Shown piece after piece: positions 25,779 to 33,983 of a stretch of 64,000 bases of DNA (its first letter is position 1; each line of letters begins with the position of its first letter). The notes beneath the pieces were generated by a model. That model saw nothing but the letters and a program-made list of their open reading frames with translations. It ran no database searches and was not told where the DNA came from. The translations under genes were made by a program, and so were the position numbers. This DNA is from Halovenus rubra (GTDB taxonomy: Archaea > Halobacteriota > Halobacteria > Halobacteriales > Haloarculaceae), in the NCBI RefSeq assembly GCF_026586665.1, contig NZ_JAODIY010000018.1, positions 60,970 through 124,969 of the forward strand, read 5' to 3'.

Positions 25779-26519
25779 ATGAGTGGGTTCGAGATTTGGG
25801 GTGATGTTGAGAGGTTTCGAACGGCAGGAACGGAATCGGTCGAGCATCTGTGGGCGAAAGTAGAGTTAGATCGGCGACGGGAAGATAAACGTAAGCCGTT
25901 TTTCCCCGGCAACTACCGATTCGAAAAGAAGTTTGCTGACCGGGTGCCTGATTGTCTGGTGTACGGCGGGCCGGTGAATCGGTGGATCGAGATCGTGGCT
26001 GGGAGTGACCAGCCGTACCGCGAAAAGACGCGGGAAGCGCTCCGGCTCGGGTGTGTCGTTCACTGGGTGTTCCACACTGAGCATCGTGAGCAGCAGGCAG
26101 CGGCGCGAGCGGCGCTCGAACCGGAGCTTGAGGGGCCGTTCGAGTTCGGCGAGTATGATCCGCGGGCGGGCGAGTTAGATGTGGGCACCCCGATCACGTT
26201 TAAGAACTACGCGTTCCCTGTCGAGGAATTCGCTGAGTTTCAGCCTGAGGAGATTCTCGGGTATCGGAAAGGGAAAGCGCGGATTGCACGGCGAGCGTGC
26301 GGGTGGGATCTCGGGTTGTTCGACCTGGCAGGCAGTCACCGCCGGTTGATCGCTATGACCCGTGACGGCCGGCATAGCAAGTCACTGGCACCAGGCCAAC
26401 CCGATGAAGACGCTGTCTGGGACTTCCCAGCGAAAGACGGGATTAAAACATTAATCGAGAACGGGCGGGTCACACGGCTCGGGCCAGTCGGGCAACCCGA
26501 CAATCAGGACTCTCGATAG
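25779..26519 (+). CDS. Nuclease-like protein (CoiA/Vsr-like core), unknown role
   Basis: A 246-residue protein. Residues 20-110 resemble a small endonuclease core: HLWAKVELDRRRED, then FEKKFADRVPDCLV with an Asp in the PD position, then RWIEIVAGSDQPYREKTREA with IEIV as the second acidic strand and a following charged helix, then VVHWVFHTEH. This order (helix, D strand, E strand, helix, VHWVF strand) matches CoiA-type and related PD-(D/E)XK proteins. The C-terminal 45 residues are partly repeated as a broken copy at 27694-27849, showing that the gene has been duplicated locally. It starts 49 bp after the exonuclease gene. Function not established. Confidence 0.6.
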   Translation: MSGFEIWGDVERFRTAGTESVEHLWAKVELDRRREDKRKPFFPGNYRFEKKFADRVPDCLVYGGPVNRWIEIVAGSDQPYREKTREALRLGCVVHWVFHTEHREQQAAARAALEPELEGPFEFGEYDPRAGELDVGTPITFKNYAFPVEEFAEFQPEEILGYRKGKARIARRACGWDLGLFDLAGSHRRLIAMTRDGRHSKSLAPGQPDEDAVWDFPAKDGIKTLIENGRVTRLGPVGQPDNQDSR

Positions 26520-26747
26520 GCAGGTAGTCAGGCTCATACAAGAGAACCGAGGACAGCATCCGTCCTGCGGGAGGCACTTGCTGTGTGCGATCAAGCACTT
26601 GATATCGGGACATCTGATGGGACGAAAGGCGGGTTCGGGGGGCGGAAAGAATACCTCCGCAAGAATGAACGATTGATCGAACCGGTCATCCAGAATTTCT
26701 TGCCCTGTAGGGGGTGTGGAACGGTGACTGGCGATACACCTATATGA
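26520..26747 (+). pseudogene. Possible gene remnant in frame with the preceding stop
   Basis: The frame of the previous gene continues open after its TAG for about 75 codons and reads like protein (LREALAVCDQALDIGTS; KEYLRKNERLIEPVIQNF; a PCRGCG knuckle) up to a TGA at 26745. It has no ATG. It may be the tail of a different lost gene. Low confidence because short open frames arise easily at this GC content. Confidence 0.25.
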
Positions 26748-26748
26748 T

Positions 26749-26769
26749 TGTACATACAACGTACGTACA
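26749..26769. promoter_or_regulatory. Inverted-repeat operator of the toxin-antitoxin pair
   Basis: Arms TGTACATAC and GTACGTACA match in 8 of 9 positions around AAC, ending 3 bp before the antitoxin ATG. RHH antitoxins usually bind such sites to repress their own operon. Confidence 0.55.
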
Positions 26770-26772
26770 CTG

Positions 26773-27075
26773 ATGAGCACGAAGCGAGTGAATTTCCGGC
26801 TCCCGGAGGAACTGATCGCTCAAGCGGACGTCGCTGCGGAAGTTACGCACAAGAACCGGACTGAGATCCTGGTCGAGGCACTACGGCAGTATTTAGAAGA
26901 GAAGGAGTCTGATGAAAGCTTCCGAGAGGCGGTCGTGGAACTGTACCTCGACGACCAGATCGGGTTTGAGAAACTCGCGGAAGTCATCGGTCGGCAGGAT
27001 GCCGAGTCAGTGCGTGCGTCAAAGAACGTGCTAGATCGGGGCGAGGAGCTCGCTGACGATCTCGCAGAGCTGTGA
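26773..27075 (+). CDS. Ribbon-helix-helix antitoxin (VapB/UPF0175-like)
   Basis: A 100-residue protein opening with the RHH strand KRVNFRLPEELIAQADVAAE and the second helix KNRTEILVEALRQYLEE, which form the DNA-binding part. The rest, with the pattern FREAVVELYLDDQIGFEKLAEVIG, is the UPF0175-like region that selects a turn in the downstream helix, and the last 30 residues (ASKNVLDRGEELADDLAEL) probably wrap the toxin. The stop overlaps the toxin GTG start by 4 bp (GTGA), the usual coupled arrangement. An inverted repeat lies 3 bp upstream and fits autoregulation. Confidence 0.8.
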   Translation: MSTKRVNFRLPEELIAQADVAAEVTHKNRTEILVEALRQYLEEKESDESFREAVVELYLDDQIGFEKLAEVIGRQDAESVRASKNVLDRGEELADDLAEL

Positions 27076-27569
27076 CTGTCGTCATCGATACGAGCGCGCT
27101 TATTTCACTCGCTGTCGGTGACGTGCTCGATCAGACGTTGGCAGCGTTCGACGTCGTCACGACGCCGACAGTCATCGTGGAACTCGAAGAGACGGCTGAG
27201 TACGATGATCGGCATGGGACAGCGGCGACCACCGTACTCGGACAGACAGACGCACTAACGGTGCAGGACGCGGATGGTGCGCCGTTCGAAACGAGTCGTG
27301 TTGATACCGGAGAAGCGAGTTGCGTCGCCGCCGCACGCGACGTTGACGCTGCGTTCCTCGTAACAGACGATTATCGAGCACTGCCCGAACTAGAGGGACT
27401 GGTTGATGCGGAGGTGGCAGTGTCACCGATCGTGCTCCGAGCGCTCGTCAAACGTGACGCGCTCAGTTCTGAGAGCGCGGAAACCGCGTTCGAAACGATC
27501 GCGTCCGGGCGAGACTGGCTCGACGCGCCGATCTACCGGTACGCGCGCCGACTGTTCAACGAGTCCTGA
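27072..27569 (+). CDS. PIN-domain toxin (VapC/DUF3368-like)
   Basis: A 165-residue PIN-fold ribonuclease. The first motif is VVIDTSALISL with Asp6; the central motif is the acidic VELEETAEYD; then DTGEASCVAAARDVDAAFLV and VTDDYRALPEL supply the last acidic cluster. These carboxylates bind the metal that cuts RNA. GTG start at 27072 shares four bases with the antitoxin stop. Length and spacing of motifs fit DUF3368-type PIN proteins, which pair with UPF0175-type antitoxins exactly as here. Likely a stress or plasmid-maintenance toxin. Confidence 0.8.
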   Translation: MTVVIDTSALISLAVGDVLDQTLAAFDVVTTPTVIVELEETAEYDDRHGTAATTVLGQTDALTVQDADGAPFETSRVDTGEASCVAAARDVDAAFLVTDDYRALPELEGLVDAEVAVSPIVLRALVKRDALSSESAETAFETIASGRDWLDAPIYRYARRLFNES

Positions 27570-28101
27570 GAAATGACGTTCCAAATCCGGCTTCTGGCTG
27601 ATCCAACGAACCATAGTGTTATGTTTTCACTCTGATTCAGCGTGACGCTGCGAGCCAGAAGAGGGCGCACCGGGATCATACGCTGCCTCTTAGTACTTCC
27701 CCGCCGCTAAGCCTGGGCAAGCGTTCGACACGGCAACCTTCGGCTTCCCCACAGAAGACGGGCTTGAACGGCTTGTTGAGGCCGGGCAGATCACGCGGCT
27801 CGGACCAGTTCGACGGCGTGACGCTGAGGAGTGGGACGTGTCTCGGTAGGATCCACTCCTCTCGCCGGTGTGAAACGATTTGAAGAATAGAGTCTGCAAC
27901 TAGCGGCACGCGGGTTTCAGGTGCAGTTGGACAGTCTAGAGTCGGTCTTGTAGCGTTTGATGAGTCTCTCAGACGTCGGCTCAGGTCATTGTTCTAGGGC
28001 TGGGAATTCATCCAGCGATCCGGCTACGTGTGTTACTTCGTGTTCTGATGAGCAAGAATCGTCAAACGAGGGAATGCGAATGACGGGGTATGAGTCAAGT
28101 G
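27570..28101. other. Intergenic stretch holding one gene fragment
   Basis: Apart from the broken copy at 27694-27849 no gene, repeat or clear promoter is seen in these 530 bp. The composition is more mixed than in the RAMP operon, consistent with decayed sequence. Confidence 0.4.
27694..27849 (+). pseudogene. Truncated copy of the C-terminus of the nuclease-like gene at 25779
   Basis: A 51-codon in-frame tail between a TAG at 27691 and a TAG at 27847. It reads PGQAFDTATFGFPTEDGLER and then LVEAGQITRLGPVRRRDAEE, matching PGQPDEDAVWDFPAKDGIKT and LIENGRVTRLGPVGQPDNQD at the end of the 25779 gene. The N-terminal three quarters are absent. This marks a former second copy on the far side of the toxin-antitoxin genes, which may have been inserted between the two. 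Confidence 0.65.
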
Positions 28102-29385
28102 TTAGACCTTGTTGAATCCGTATTGGCGCGGCAACTCGTGAGACCCAAAGTCTAGCAGCGTTACTTCCTTAGTCTGGTCGTCAATTTGTACAACAAGCCG
28201 CTTGCTCCCTGTGACATCGATGTATCGTTTGTCTTTTGGACCGAAGCTCATTCCCTTCCAAGTCAGATGCCCGAACCGGTTTTTGATATCTTCGACAAGA
28301 TCGTCAACATCGCGTTGCAGCGTTCCATCGGCCTTCTGGTAGCTCCGCTCAAATTCGTCCGTCCGAGAGATTGGGCGCGGTTCTAACTCAAGCGAGCGAG
28401 TTCCTGGTCGATTCGTGATCGTGCCATAGTCCGAATCAGGTTCCCGTCGCGTGATGTACACCTGGATTCGGGTGGGAACACTCCGGTCGAGGCGGCGGCT
28501 GGGAAGTTCATCAGCAAGAAAGCCTTCGGAACGTGAGGTGTTGATATCGAACGCTGACGAGAGCACGCTAACCTGTTGCCGGTGAAGCGTCTGTGGCGAC
28601 TCACTGCTGAACTGTGAGAGAACGTTCCTGTTGTTGTTCGTGAAAGCTGCAGTCATCCGGCGGAGCAACGGGTCATACAGGCCGGAGGGAGCGAGACGGC
28701 GACACGCGGTGCTACGGTCAAGTTGTCTGAGTAACCGGTACCGCGTAGCGATTTCGTCTGCGTCAAGCCGCCGATTCTGGTCGTAGTAGACGTCGTACGC
28801 GTCAATACCAGTGAAGTCAGCCAGATGTGTAGCGAGTACCTCTAGTTGGTGGTCTGCCCAGCGGTACCGGACGAGTAATTCCGCTGCGAGGTCGAATGCT
28901 TGGGTTAGAGAGTCGAATGGTGACTGGGGGAGAGTATTCGTAGTGGCGTCGAGATGGATTGCTTCAGGCGCGGTGTCCGGTTCTGCTGTCAGTTTTCGTG
29001 CCCAACCGTCTAGTAAATGTCCTAGACTGCGGATGCAGCGCTGCGGAATGTAAATCCCGTATGATTGCTCATCGGTATGGAACGGGATGTATTCGGTAAC
29101 ACCATCGAGCCCGTATGCGCCGACTGCGGTATCCCACTCGGCTTCAAGAAAATGTGAGATGTCTTCAGCACGCACCTCGTCGGTATCGGGGGTGGTGTCT
29201 TGAAGTCGGTGTTCATACTTGTCTCGTGGGATAACGTGCCCGTCTGCTGGCCAGCCGATGGTTGTCTGATGATCATTGAAAACCGATGGAGGACTGGTGC
29301 CGTCTTGGAGAGGGCCGCCGTACGGTTTATAACTCTCACCAGCTGCGTACCGGGAGAGGAACTCCCGGCAGTCCATGAGGCGCAT
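28102..29385 (-). CDS. Unknown 427-residue protein with possible RelE-like C-terminus
   Basis: Not recognised as a known family. It has an N-terminal region of mixed composition, a helical centre (ELLVRYRWADHQLEVLATHL; RYRLLRQLDRSTACRRLAP) and a C-terminal 70 residues with GHLTWKGMSFGPKDKRYIDV, then KRLVVQIDDQTKEVTLLDFG. The order basic helix, loop, RLVVQI strand, TLLDFGSHE strand is like the end of RelE/ParE-type toxins, so the tail may be an RNase or binding domain; this is a weak guess. Two of three possible starts are ATG (29385, 29376); 29385 was chosen. The neighbour at 29516 is divergent and encodes a cold-shock/macro fusion, so the two may share a control region of 130 bp. Confidence 0.55.
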   Translation of the reverse strand: MRLMDCREFLSRYAAGESYKPYGGPLQDGTSPPSVFNDHQTTIGWPADGHVIPRDKYEHRLQDTTPDTDEVRAEDISHFLEAEWDTAVGAYGLDGVTEYIPFHTDEQSYGIYIPQRCIRSLGHLLDGWARKLTAEPDTAPEAIHLDATTNTLPQSPFDSLTQAFDLAAELLVRYRWADHQLEVLATHLADFTGIDAYDVYYDQNRRLDADEIATRYRLLRQLDRSTACRRLAPSGLYDPLLRRMTAAFTNNNRNVLSQFSSESPQTLHRQQVSVLSSAFDINTSRSEGFLADELPSRRLDRSVPTRIQVYITRREPDSDYGTITNRPGTRSLELEPRPISRTDEFERSYQKADGTLQRDVDDLVEDIKNRFGHLTWKGMSFGPKDKRYIDVTGSKRLVVQIDDQTKEVTLLDFGSHELPRQYGFNKV

Positions 29386-29515
29386 ATGCTCCAATCGAAT
29401 TCTGGGAACGAGTTATACCTCGGGGAAAAGAGGCGATATTTCAGAGTCACTAACCAGCGTGAGAAATAGACCTCTCATCTCAGGAACGTCATCGGTTTTG
29501 ATTTATTAGGCAACT

Positions 29516-31324
29516 ATGGGTCAACAGAAATATCACGGCACCTACGGATTATCAGATATGGCCCGACTCTATCGATATGCGTCTTCAAACGACAAAAGCG
29601 GATATTTTCTACGAGGATGGACGCCAAATACCGGAAATACAACAATTCAGGTGACGAAAGTTGCTTCAGACATCTTTGATTGGCTCAATCTTCAACCTGA
29701 AGACCAGATTCCAAACGACCTTCTATATGCTATGCTGGATACAGGGTTAGTTTATACCGACTCGGGAGGGTCTCAGCAGAATGAATATTCGGTAGATGTA
29801 CAGCGAATCGAAAATTCCCTTTCTGAGACTCAGTTTCAGCGTCTGATCGGGTTCTTGAAATCGTTCGATGACGATGCACCGAGTTCAGTACGTCAATTAG
29901 CTTCCGCTCTTGGAGCAAAATCGCGCCAAGTTGTAGGTGAGTCCATCCCTGATACTGCGAAGTATCCCACAACAACAGATAGTTCGCGTACGAAAACAGC
30001 GGAACTAGAATCGATAGTCAACCGTGTTTTCCGGGATCGTGATGGCCTCCCTGATCTCCACGAACACACTATATCGACGATAAAACAAGTACCAGGATCC
30101 GTTCTTCTGGAGGATATTGATGCGTTACCCAATGGTGAGCCGTTAGTTCAGGCAATGGCATCGTATCCTGGGACAGTGCGACGAGTTTCAACCTCGGATA
30201 CCGGAATTCACTACTCCACACCGGCTCCAAGTCCTCAATCTACCGATCAGTTCGCTCCGATTGGGAACTGCCGTGTGAGTGATCGATCTACTCCAGAGTC
30301 AACTGAGATTCAAGTTAGTATGGTGTTCTCATTATCTGATCCATACAAACTTAGAACAGGTCAATCGGAGGATGACTTCGTTTCGTACGTCTGGGAGGTT
30401 ATCGATGGTAAGGTAACGAAGTTCAACATCCACGCGTTCACATCTGACACTGACTCAGAGGACGCCGAACAGAAGGTCAGAAACTTAGAATCCTTCTTTT
30501 TTGATGTGCTTGAATTATTCACAGAGCACCATCCGAGGCTAAGTAGCTCCATTCTTTCCCATTTCGACTATGGCGAGACCAACCCCGAAATAATGGATTC
30601 TTCTGCGTCAGAGATAGAGTCAGGATATATTACAAACATCCTCCAGCATCAGTCCAAATTCGGATTCATTCGAAGTTCTAAATACGATCAGAATGTTTTC
30701 TTCCACGAATCAGAGCTCCAAGATCATATTGACAAGTACAGTATTGGGGATTATGTTCGCTTCAAGATCCAGGAGACTGAAAAGGGATTGCAAGCAAATG
30801 ATCTTGAACACGTCTCTCCTCCAGACACAGAACCGTCCCCACCGCGACTCCTATTCACGCAAGATAACCTGATCAAACTAGACGTAGACTGTATTGTTCT
30901 ACCTCAACAGGCGAGTCCAAAGCTCAAAGGTAACCTTGGTAAATCAGCGAAAGCGGTGGGTGGAATGATGTTGGAAAAAGATGCAGCAGCCTATCAACCG
31001 ATGGTCCCCGGAAGCATCTTTGTGACCGATGGTCGCCTGTTAAATGCAGACGTCGTGATTCATGCGGTGACAGCTGATGGAAACTCCACCTTGGATGAAC
31101 ACGGAATCGAAGATATGTATCAATCCGTATTTGAAGCGGCGAAGAGCTTGGATGTGTCCTCCATCGCAATGCCCCTAATGGGAACGGAACACTGCCACCT
31201 TTCAATTGATAGCTCCGTACAGACGTTGATAGATTCCACGTGGAGTGGTCTCGGCTTATCTGAAACGAGAGTAGCTATTCCGTCTGAAGAAGCGTATTCC
31301 ATAGCAGTCGGAAAAGAAGTATAA
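29516..31324 (+). CDS. Cold-shock-domain and macrodomain fusion protein
   Basis: A 602-residue protein. Residues 1-365 are not recognised, with a helical early part and a beta-rich part from about 235 (IQVSMVFSLSD; YVWEVIDGKVTKFNI). Residues about 370-433 form a cold-shock-type OB fold: GYITNILQHQSKFGFIRS, the VFFHESEL RNA-binding strand, and IGDYVRFKIQETEKGLQAND. Residues about 445-600 form a macrodomain: DNLIKLDVDCIVLPQQ, an LGKSAKAVGG loop, GSIFVTDGRLLNADVVIHAV, and SSIAMPLMGTEHCHL, which match the ADP-ribose binding strands and loops. A CSD-macro fusion suggests a protein that binds RNA and binds or removes ADP-ribose or a related nucleotide. The codon use is less GC-rich than its neighbours, hinting at transfer. 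Confidence 0.8.
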   Translation: MGQQKYHGTYGLSDMARLYRYASSNDKSGYFLRGWTPNTGNTTIQVTKVASDIFDWLNLQPEDQIPNDLLYAMLDTGLVYTDSGGSQQNEYSVDVQRIENSLSETQFQRLIGFLKSFDDDAPSSVRQLASALGAKSRQVVGESIPDTAKYPTTTDSSRTKTAELESIVNRVFRDRDGLPDLHEHTISTIKQVPGSVLLEDIDALPNGEPLVQAMASYPGTVRRVSTSDTGIHYSTPAPSPQSTDQFAPIGNCRVSDRSTPESTEIQVSMVFSLSDPYKLRTGQSEDDFVSYVWEVIDGKVTKFNIHAFTSDTDSEDAEQKVRNLESFFFDVLELFTEHHPRLSSSILSHFDYGETNPEIMDSSASEIESGYITNILQHQSKFGFIRSSKYDQNVFFHESELQDHIDKYSIGDYVRFKIQETEKGLQANDLEHVSPPDTEPSPPRLLFTQDNLIKLDVDCIVLPQQASPKLKGNLGKSAKAVGGMMLEKDAAAYQPMVPGSIFVTDGRLLNADVVIHAVTADGNSTLDEHGIEDMYQSVFEAAKSLDVSSIAMPLMGTEHCHLSIDSSVQTLIDSTWSGLGLSETRVAIPSEEAYSIAVGKEV

Positions 31325-31469
31325 TACCAATAATCCGTTTCGCCTTCGGATGTTCTGACTGACTCACGACCGACTCTTGGAGGGTCTATATGAAACACTC
31401 ACTATTATCAGAGATGCCTGTCACACACGACTGGGGTCTCCGGCAGAGTTACCCAAGCTAGTGGCGCTA

Positions 31470-33983
31470 TCACTGGGTTGCTAAGGATTTGATGTCGTCG
31501 AGTTCTTTTTTGATAGTCACGGTCAGCATTAGTGAACTCATGAGGTCGTAGGTGACGAGTGCGTCTTCGGCTTGAATCACGTATCCTGCTACTGTCGAGA
31601 TATCTTCCTGCGACGTGTCTGGGTGCGGTGTTGCTCCGTTGAAGAATGCATCTTGGTTCGCAAATCGTTGAATGAGAAGATAGAGCAGTAGTGCTTGAAT
31701 CCCGCGGCCAGATAGTTCGATTTCGCTGTCGTCGTCACCGAGCTCAACTGTGAGATTGCTGAGAAGCGTGTTCACTTGCTCAATGAGTGGTGTTCCCATC
31801 ATGAGATGCTGTCCGATGTATGGGTGTGTGTCTATGAAGACAGAGACGAGGTGGCTGGCAAGCCTGTTTTGTGAGCGGAAGACGGTGTAGTCTGAGTGGT
31901 GTTCGAATTCGAGGACGATGCCCGGGTGTAGGAAGAGGATCTCGCAGAGTGATTGCCACGTTGGCTCGTTTACGATGGGTTGGTCACGATGCCCGAATAA
32001 GAGTTCCTGTACATCCGGGTTCTGCTCAGCTTGATCGATTATCCCGTTCACCTGCTGAACTACCTGTGGCAGTGCTGTAAGCCACGCGTTGATCTCGGAT
32101 TCGCACGCTTCGAATAGGTCCTCCGTGTCGATGCGGTCCGTGTCGAGGTGGCCGAGTCGGTCGAGTGCAAAACACAGTTCAATTGTTTCCCAGAACGTCT
32201 GGGCGTGGTCAGTAAACGCGTCGAGAGTCGCCGGTTCTGGTCGGTCCGTGATTGTTAGCGCGGCCAGTGCTTGTTCACGATGATAGGACAGGTGGTCCTC
32301 GACAAGTGAGTGTAGCGACGGCAGCGATCGATCCCCTTCGGTGATCTTTGGCGGCGGGCGTTCACCGTCCGGGTCGTTCTGTGAACGTGTGTCTGTCTGG
32401 GGGCTGTCGTCGCTTGTTTGCGTTGCTCGTTTCTGTAATTCGGACAGCGCGATATCGAAGACGTTAACGGCTGCAGTGTCCGGGTTCTGCAGCACTTCGC
32501 GCAATAATGTGTTCGAACTCTGGGTGCCGGCACTCCGCGTGATCTCTCGGTACTCACGGTAATATGCCTGCATCTCTTCGACGATGCGCCGTGGATTACT
32601 GGTTGCCCCAGCGACTGTGACGGTAACGACTGCGCCGGTCCACTGTTCACGCTCAGCTGCTGTGAGCCGGAGTGTCACCTCCTGTGAGCTCTCATCAGTG
32701 GAGATTCCGACCGTTTTCTCAGCTCCGGTGTCTGTGTGGACCTTGATCTCCTCGTCGTTCGACAATTCGGCGACAGTCAAAATGAGCTCGGATTTACCCT
32801 CAGAGCCAGGCTGAGTGACTCGTGCATCCTCTAACCGAACCCCTCCTTCCTCGACTGGGGTGCCTGTTTCCCAGTCTTCGTAGCTTGCCGACCGGAGGTC
32901 CAGTTCCGCTGGATTAGCGACTGGGTCAGACACGGTGAACTGGAATGCTGATGAGTCAAAGACTGACTTCTCTAGTGTTTCGTCATCGGTTTCCTGGGCG
33001 ATGGTCACTAAGCCAGCTTCGACGTTTCCGTGTGATGCCGACGCTGTCAGCGCGGTACTGGTCATGTTCGGACTGCCATAGAGACATGCCTGACCCCATT
33101 CGCCGTCGAGTACCATGAATTTCGCATGCACCCATCGAGTTGTTCGGTCCGTCTGTAGTCGGCGCACAGAATACTCGAATGGCGAAAGCGTCTCGGCTAA
33201 CTCGTCTACAGCGAGGGCAGTGCTTTCCGGTTCAACCAGTAATTCGAGATGACCGGCATCGAGTCGCTCTGCAAGGTCACGAAGTACAGTCGGCGATCCG
33301 AAATACGGCGCGTATAATCGGGCTCGGTCAATTTCACGAGCACCGTGTTCTGTCACTCGGTTCAGCAGTTTCGTTACGATCGGGTCGTCGAGGTTTGACA
33401 CAAACCACGTCTTCCGGTTGGCCTCATCGACAGCAGACTCCTCTATGTCGTCGAGCCATGCGAGTGTCTCCGCTGTTTCGGTGATGTAGGTGCGGGCGTC
33501 TTGCCCGGTGATGAAATCCTCGTATTCGAGCAATTCGGTGTAAAAATCACGGATGGATTTCGCAACGAAGTACGAATCGCCAAGCTGCGCTGTCTCCTCT
33601 TCAGAGGTTGGTTTTTGAAAGCCGTCTGCGAACCCGATCTGGGCGGCCTTACAGTACTCTTCGAGCGTGAGATTTGCAGAACTCACCGAGTAGAATACGC
33701 TTCGTTCTGACGCGAACAGATTCACTTTCGGGTGAAATACTCCTGATGACTGGACTGGCTCCAACAGGTAGTCCGTTCCAATCGGGGCTTCGCGCCAATC
33801 AGCACTCGTGATTTCCTGATCGTACCTGTTGCCGTCAACAAGGACGAGTGGCAACTCGCAATTCCGGCGTTGTAACCGCGGCCGTACGTAGCTACTGTAG
33901 AACTGTGGATCGAACGGATACGTTGTTTGAATCGCTTGCTGGATACTCCACCCACGGCCATCCAGCACATCCAAGAGATTCAT
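31470..33983 (-). CDS. Phospholipase D-family nuclease with large C-terminal region
   Basis: An 837-residue protein with two PLD half-sites: VFHPKVNLF (His84, Lys86) with SVSSANLT, and WVHAKFMVLD (His286, Lys288) with LYGSPNMTS. The pair should build one active site that cuts DNA or another phosphodiester. Residues 340-470 look like a beta-rich sandwich (SELILTVAELSNDEEIKVHT), and residues 500-837 are helical with no recognised domain. The gene shares four bases (ATGA) with the upstream gene at 33980-35887, so the two form one unit. PLD nucleases of this kind in defence islands usually work with an ATPase or sensor partner; here the partner has no visible motor motif. Confidence 0.78.
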   Translation of the reverse strand: MNLLDVLDGRGWSIQQAIQTTYPFDPQFYSSYVRPRLQRRNCELPLVLVDGNRYDQEITSADWREAPIGTDYLLEPVQSSGVFHPKVNLFASERSVFYSVSSANLTLEEYCKAAQIGFADGFQKPTSEEETAQLGDSYFVAKSIRDFYTELLEYEDFITGQDARTYITETAETLAWLDDIEESAVDEANRKTWFVSNLDDPIVTKLLNRVTEHGAREIDRARLYAPYFGSPTVLRDLAERLDAGHLELLVEPESTALAVDELAETLSPFEYSVRRLQTDRTTRWVHAKFMVLDGEWGQACLYGSPNMTSTALTASASHGNVEAGLVTIAQETDDETLEKSVFDSSAFQFTVSDPVANPAELDLRSASYEDWETGTPVEEGGVRLEDARVTQPGSEGKSELILTVAELSNDEEIKVHTDTGAEKTVGISTDESSQEVTLRLTAAEREQWTGAVVTVTVAGATSNPRRIVEEMQAYYREYREITRSAGTQSSNTLLREVLQNPDTAAVNVFDIALSELQKRATQTSDDSPQTDTRSQNDPDGERPPPKITEGDRSLPSLHSLVEDHLSYHREQALAALTITDRPEPATLDAFTDHAQTFWETIELCFALDRLGHLDTDRIDTEDLFEACESEINAWLTALPQVVQQVNGIIDQAEQNPDVQELLFGHRDQPIVNEPTWQSLCEILFLHPGIVLEFEHHSDYTVFRSQNRLASHLVSVFIDTHPYIGQHLMMGTPLIEQVNTLLSNLTVELGDDDSEIELSGRGIQALLLYLLIQRFANQDAFFNGATPHPDTSQEDISTVAGYVIQAEDALVTYDLMSSLMLTVTIKKELDDIKSLATQ

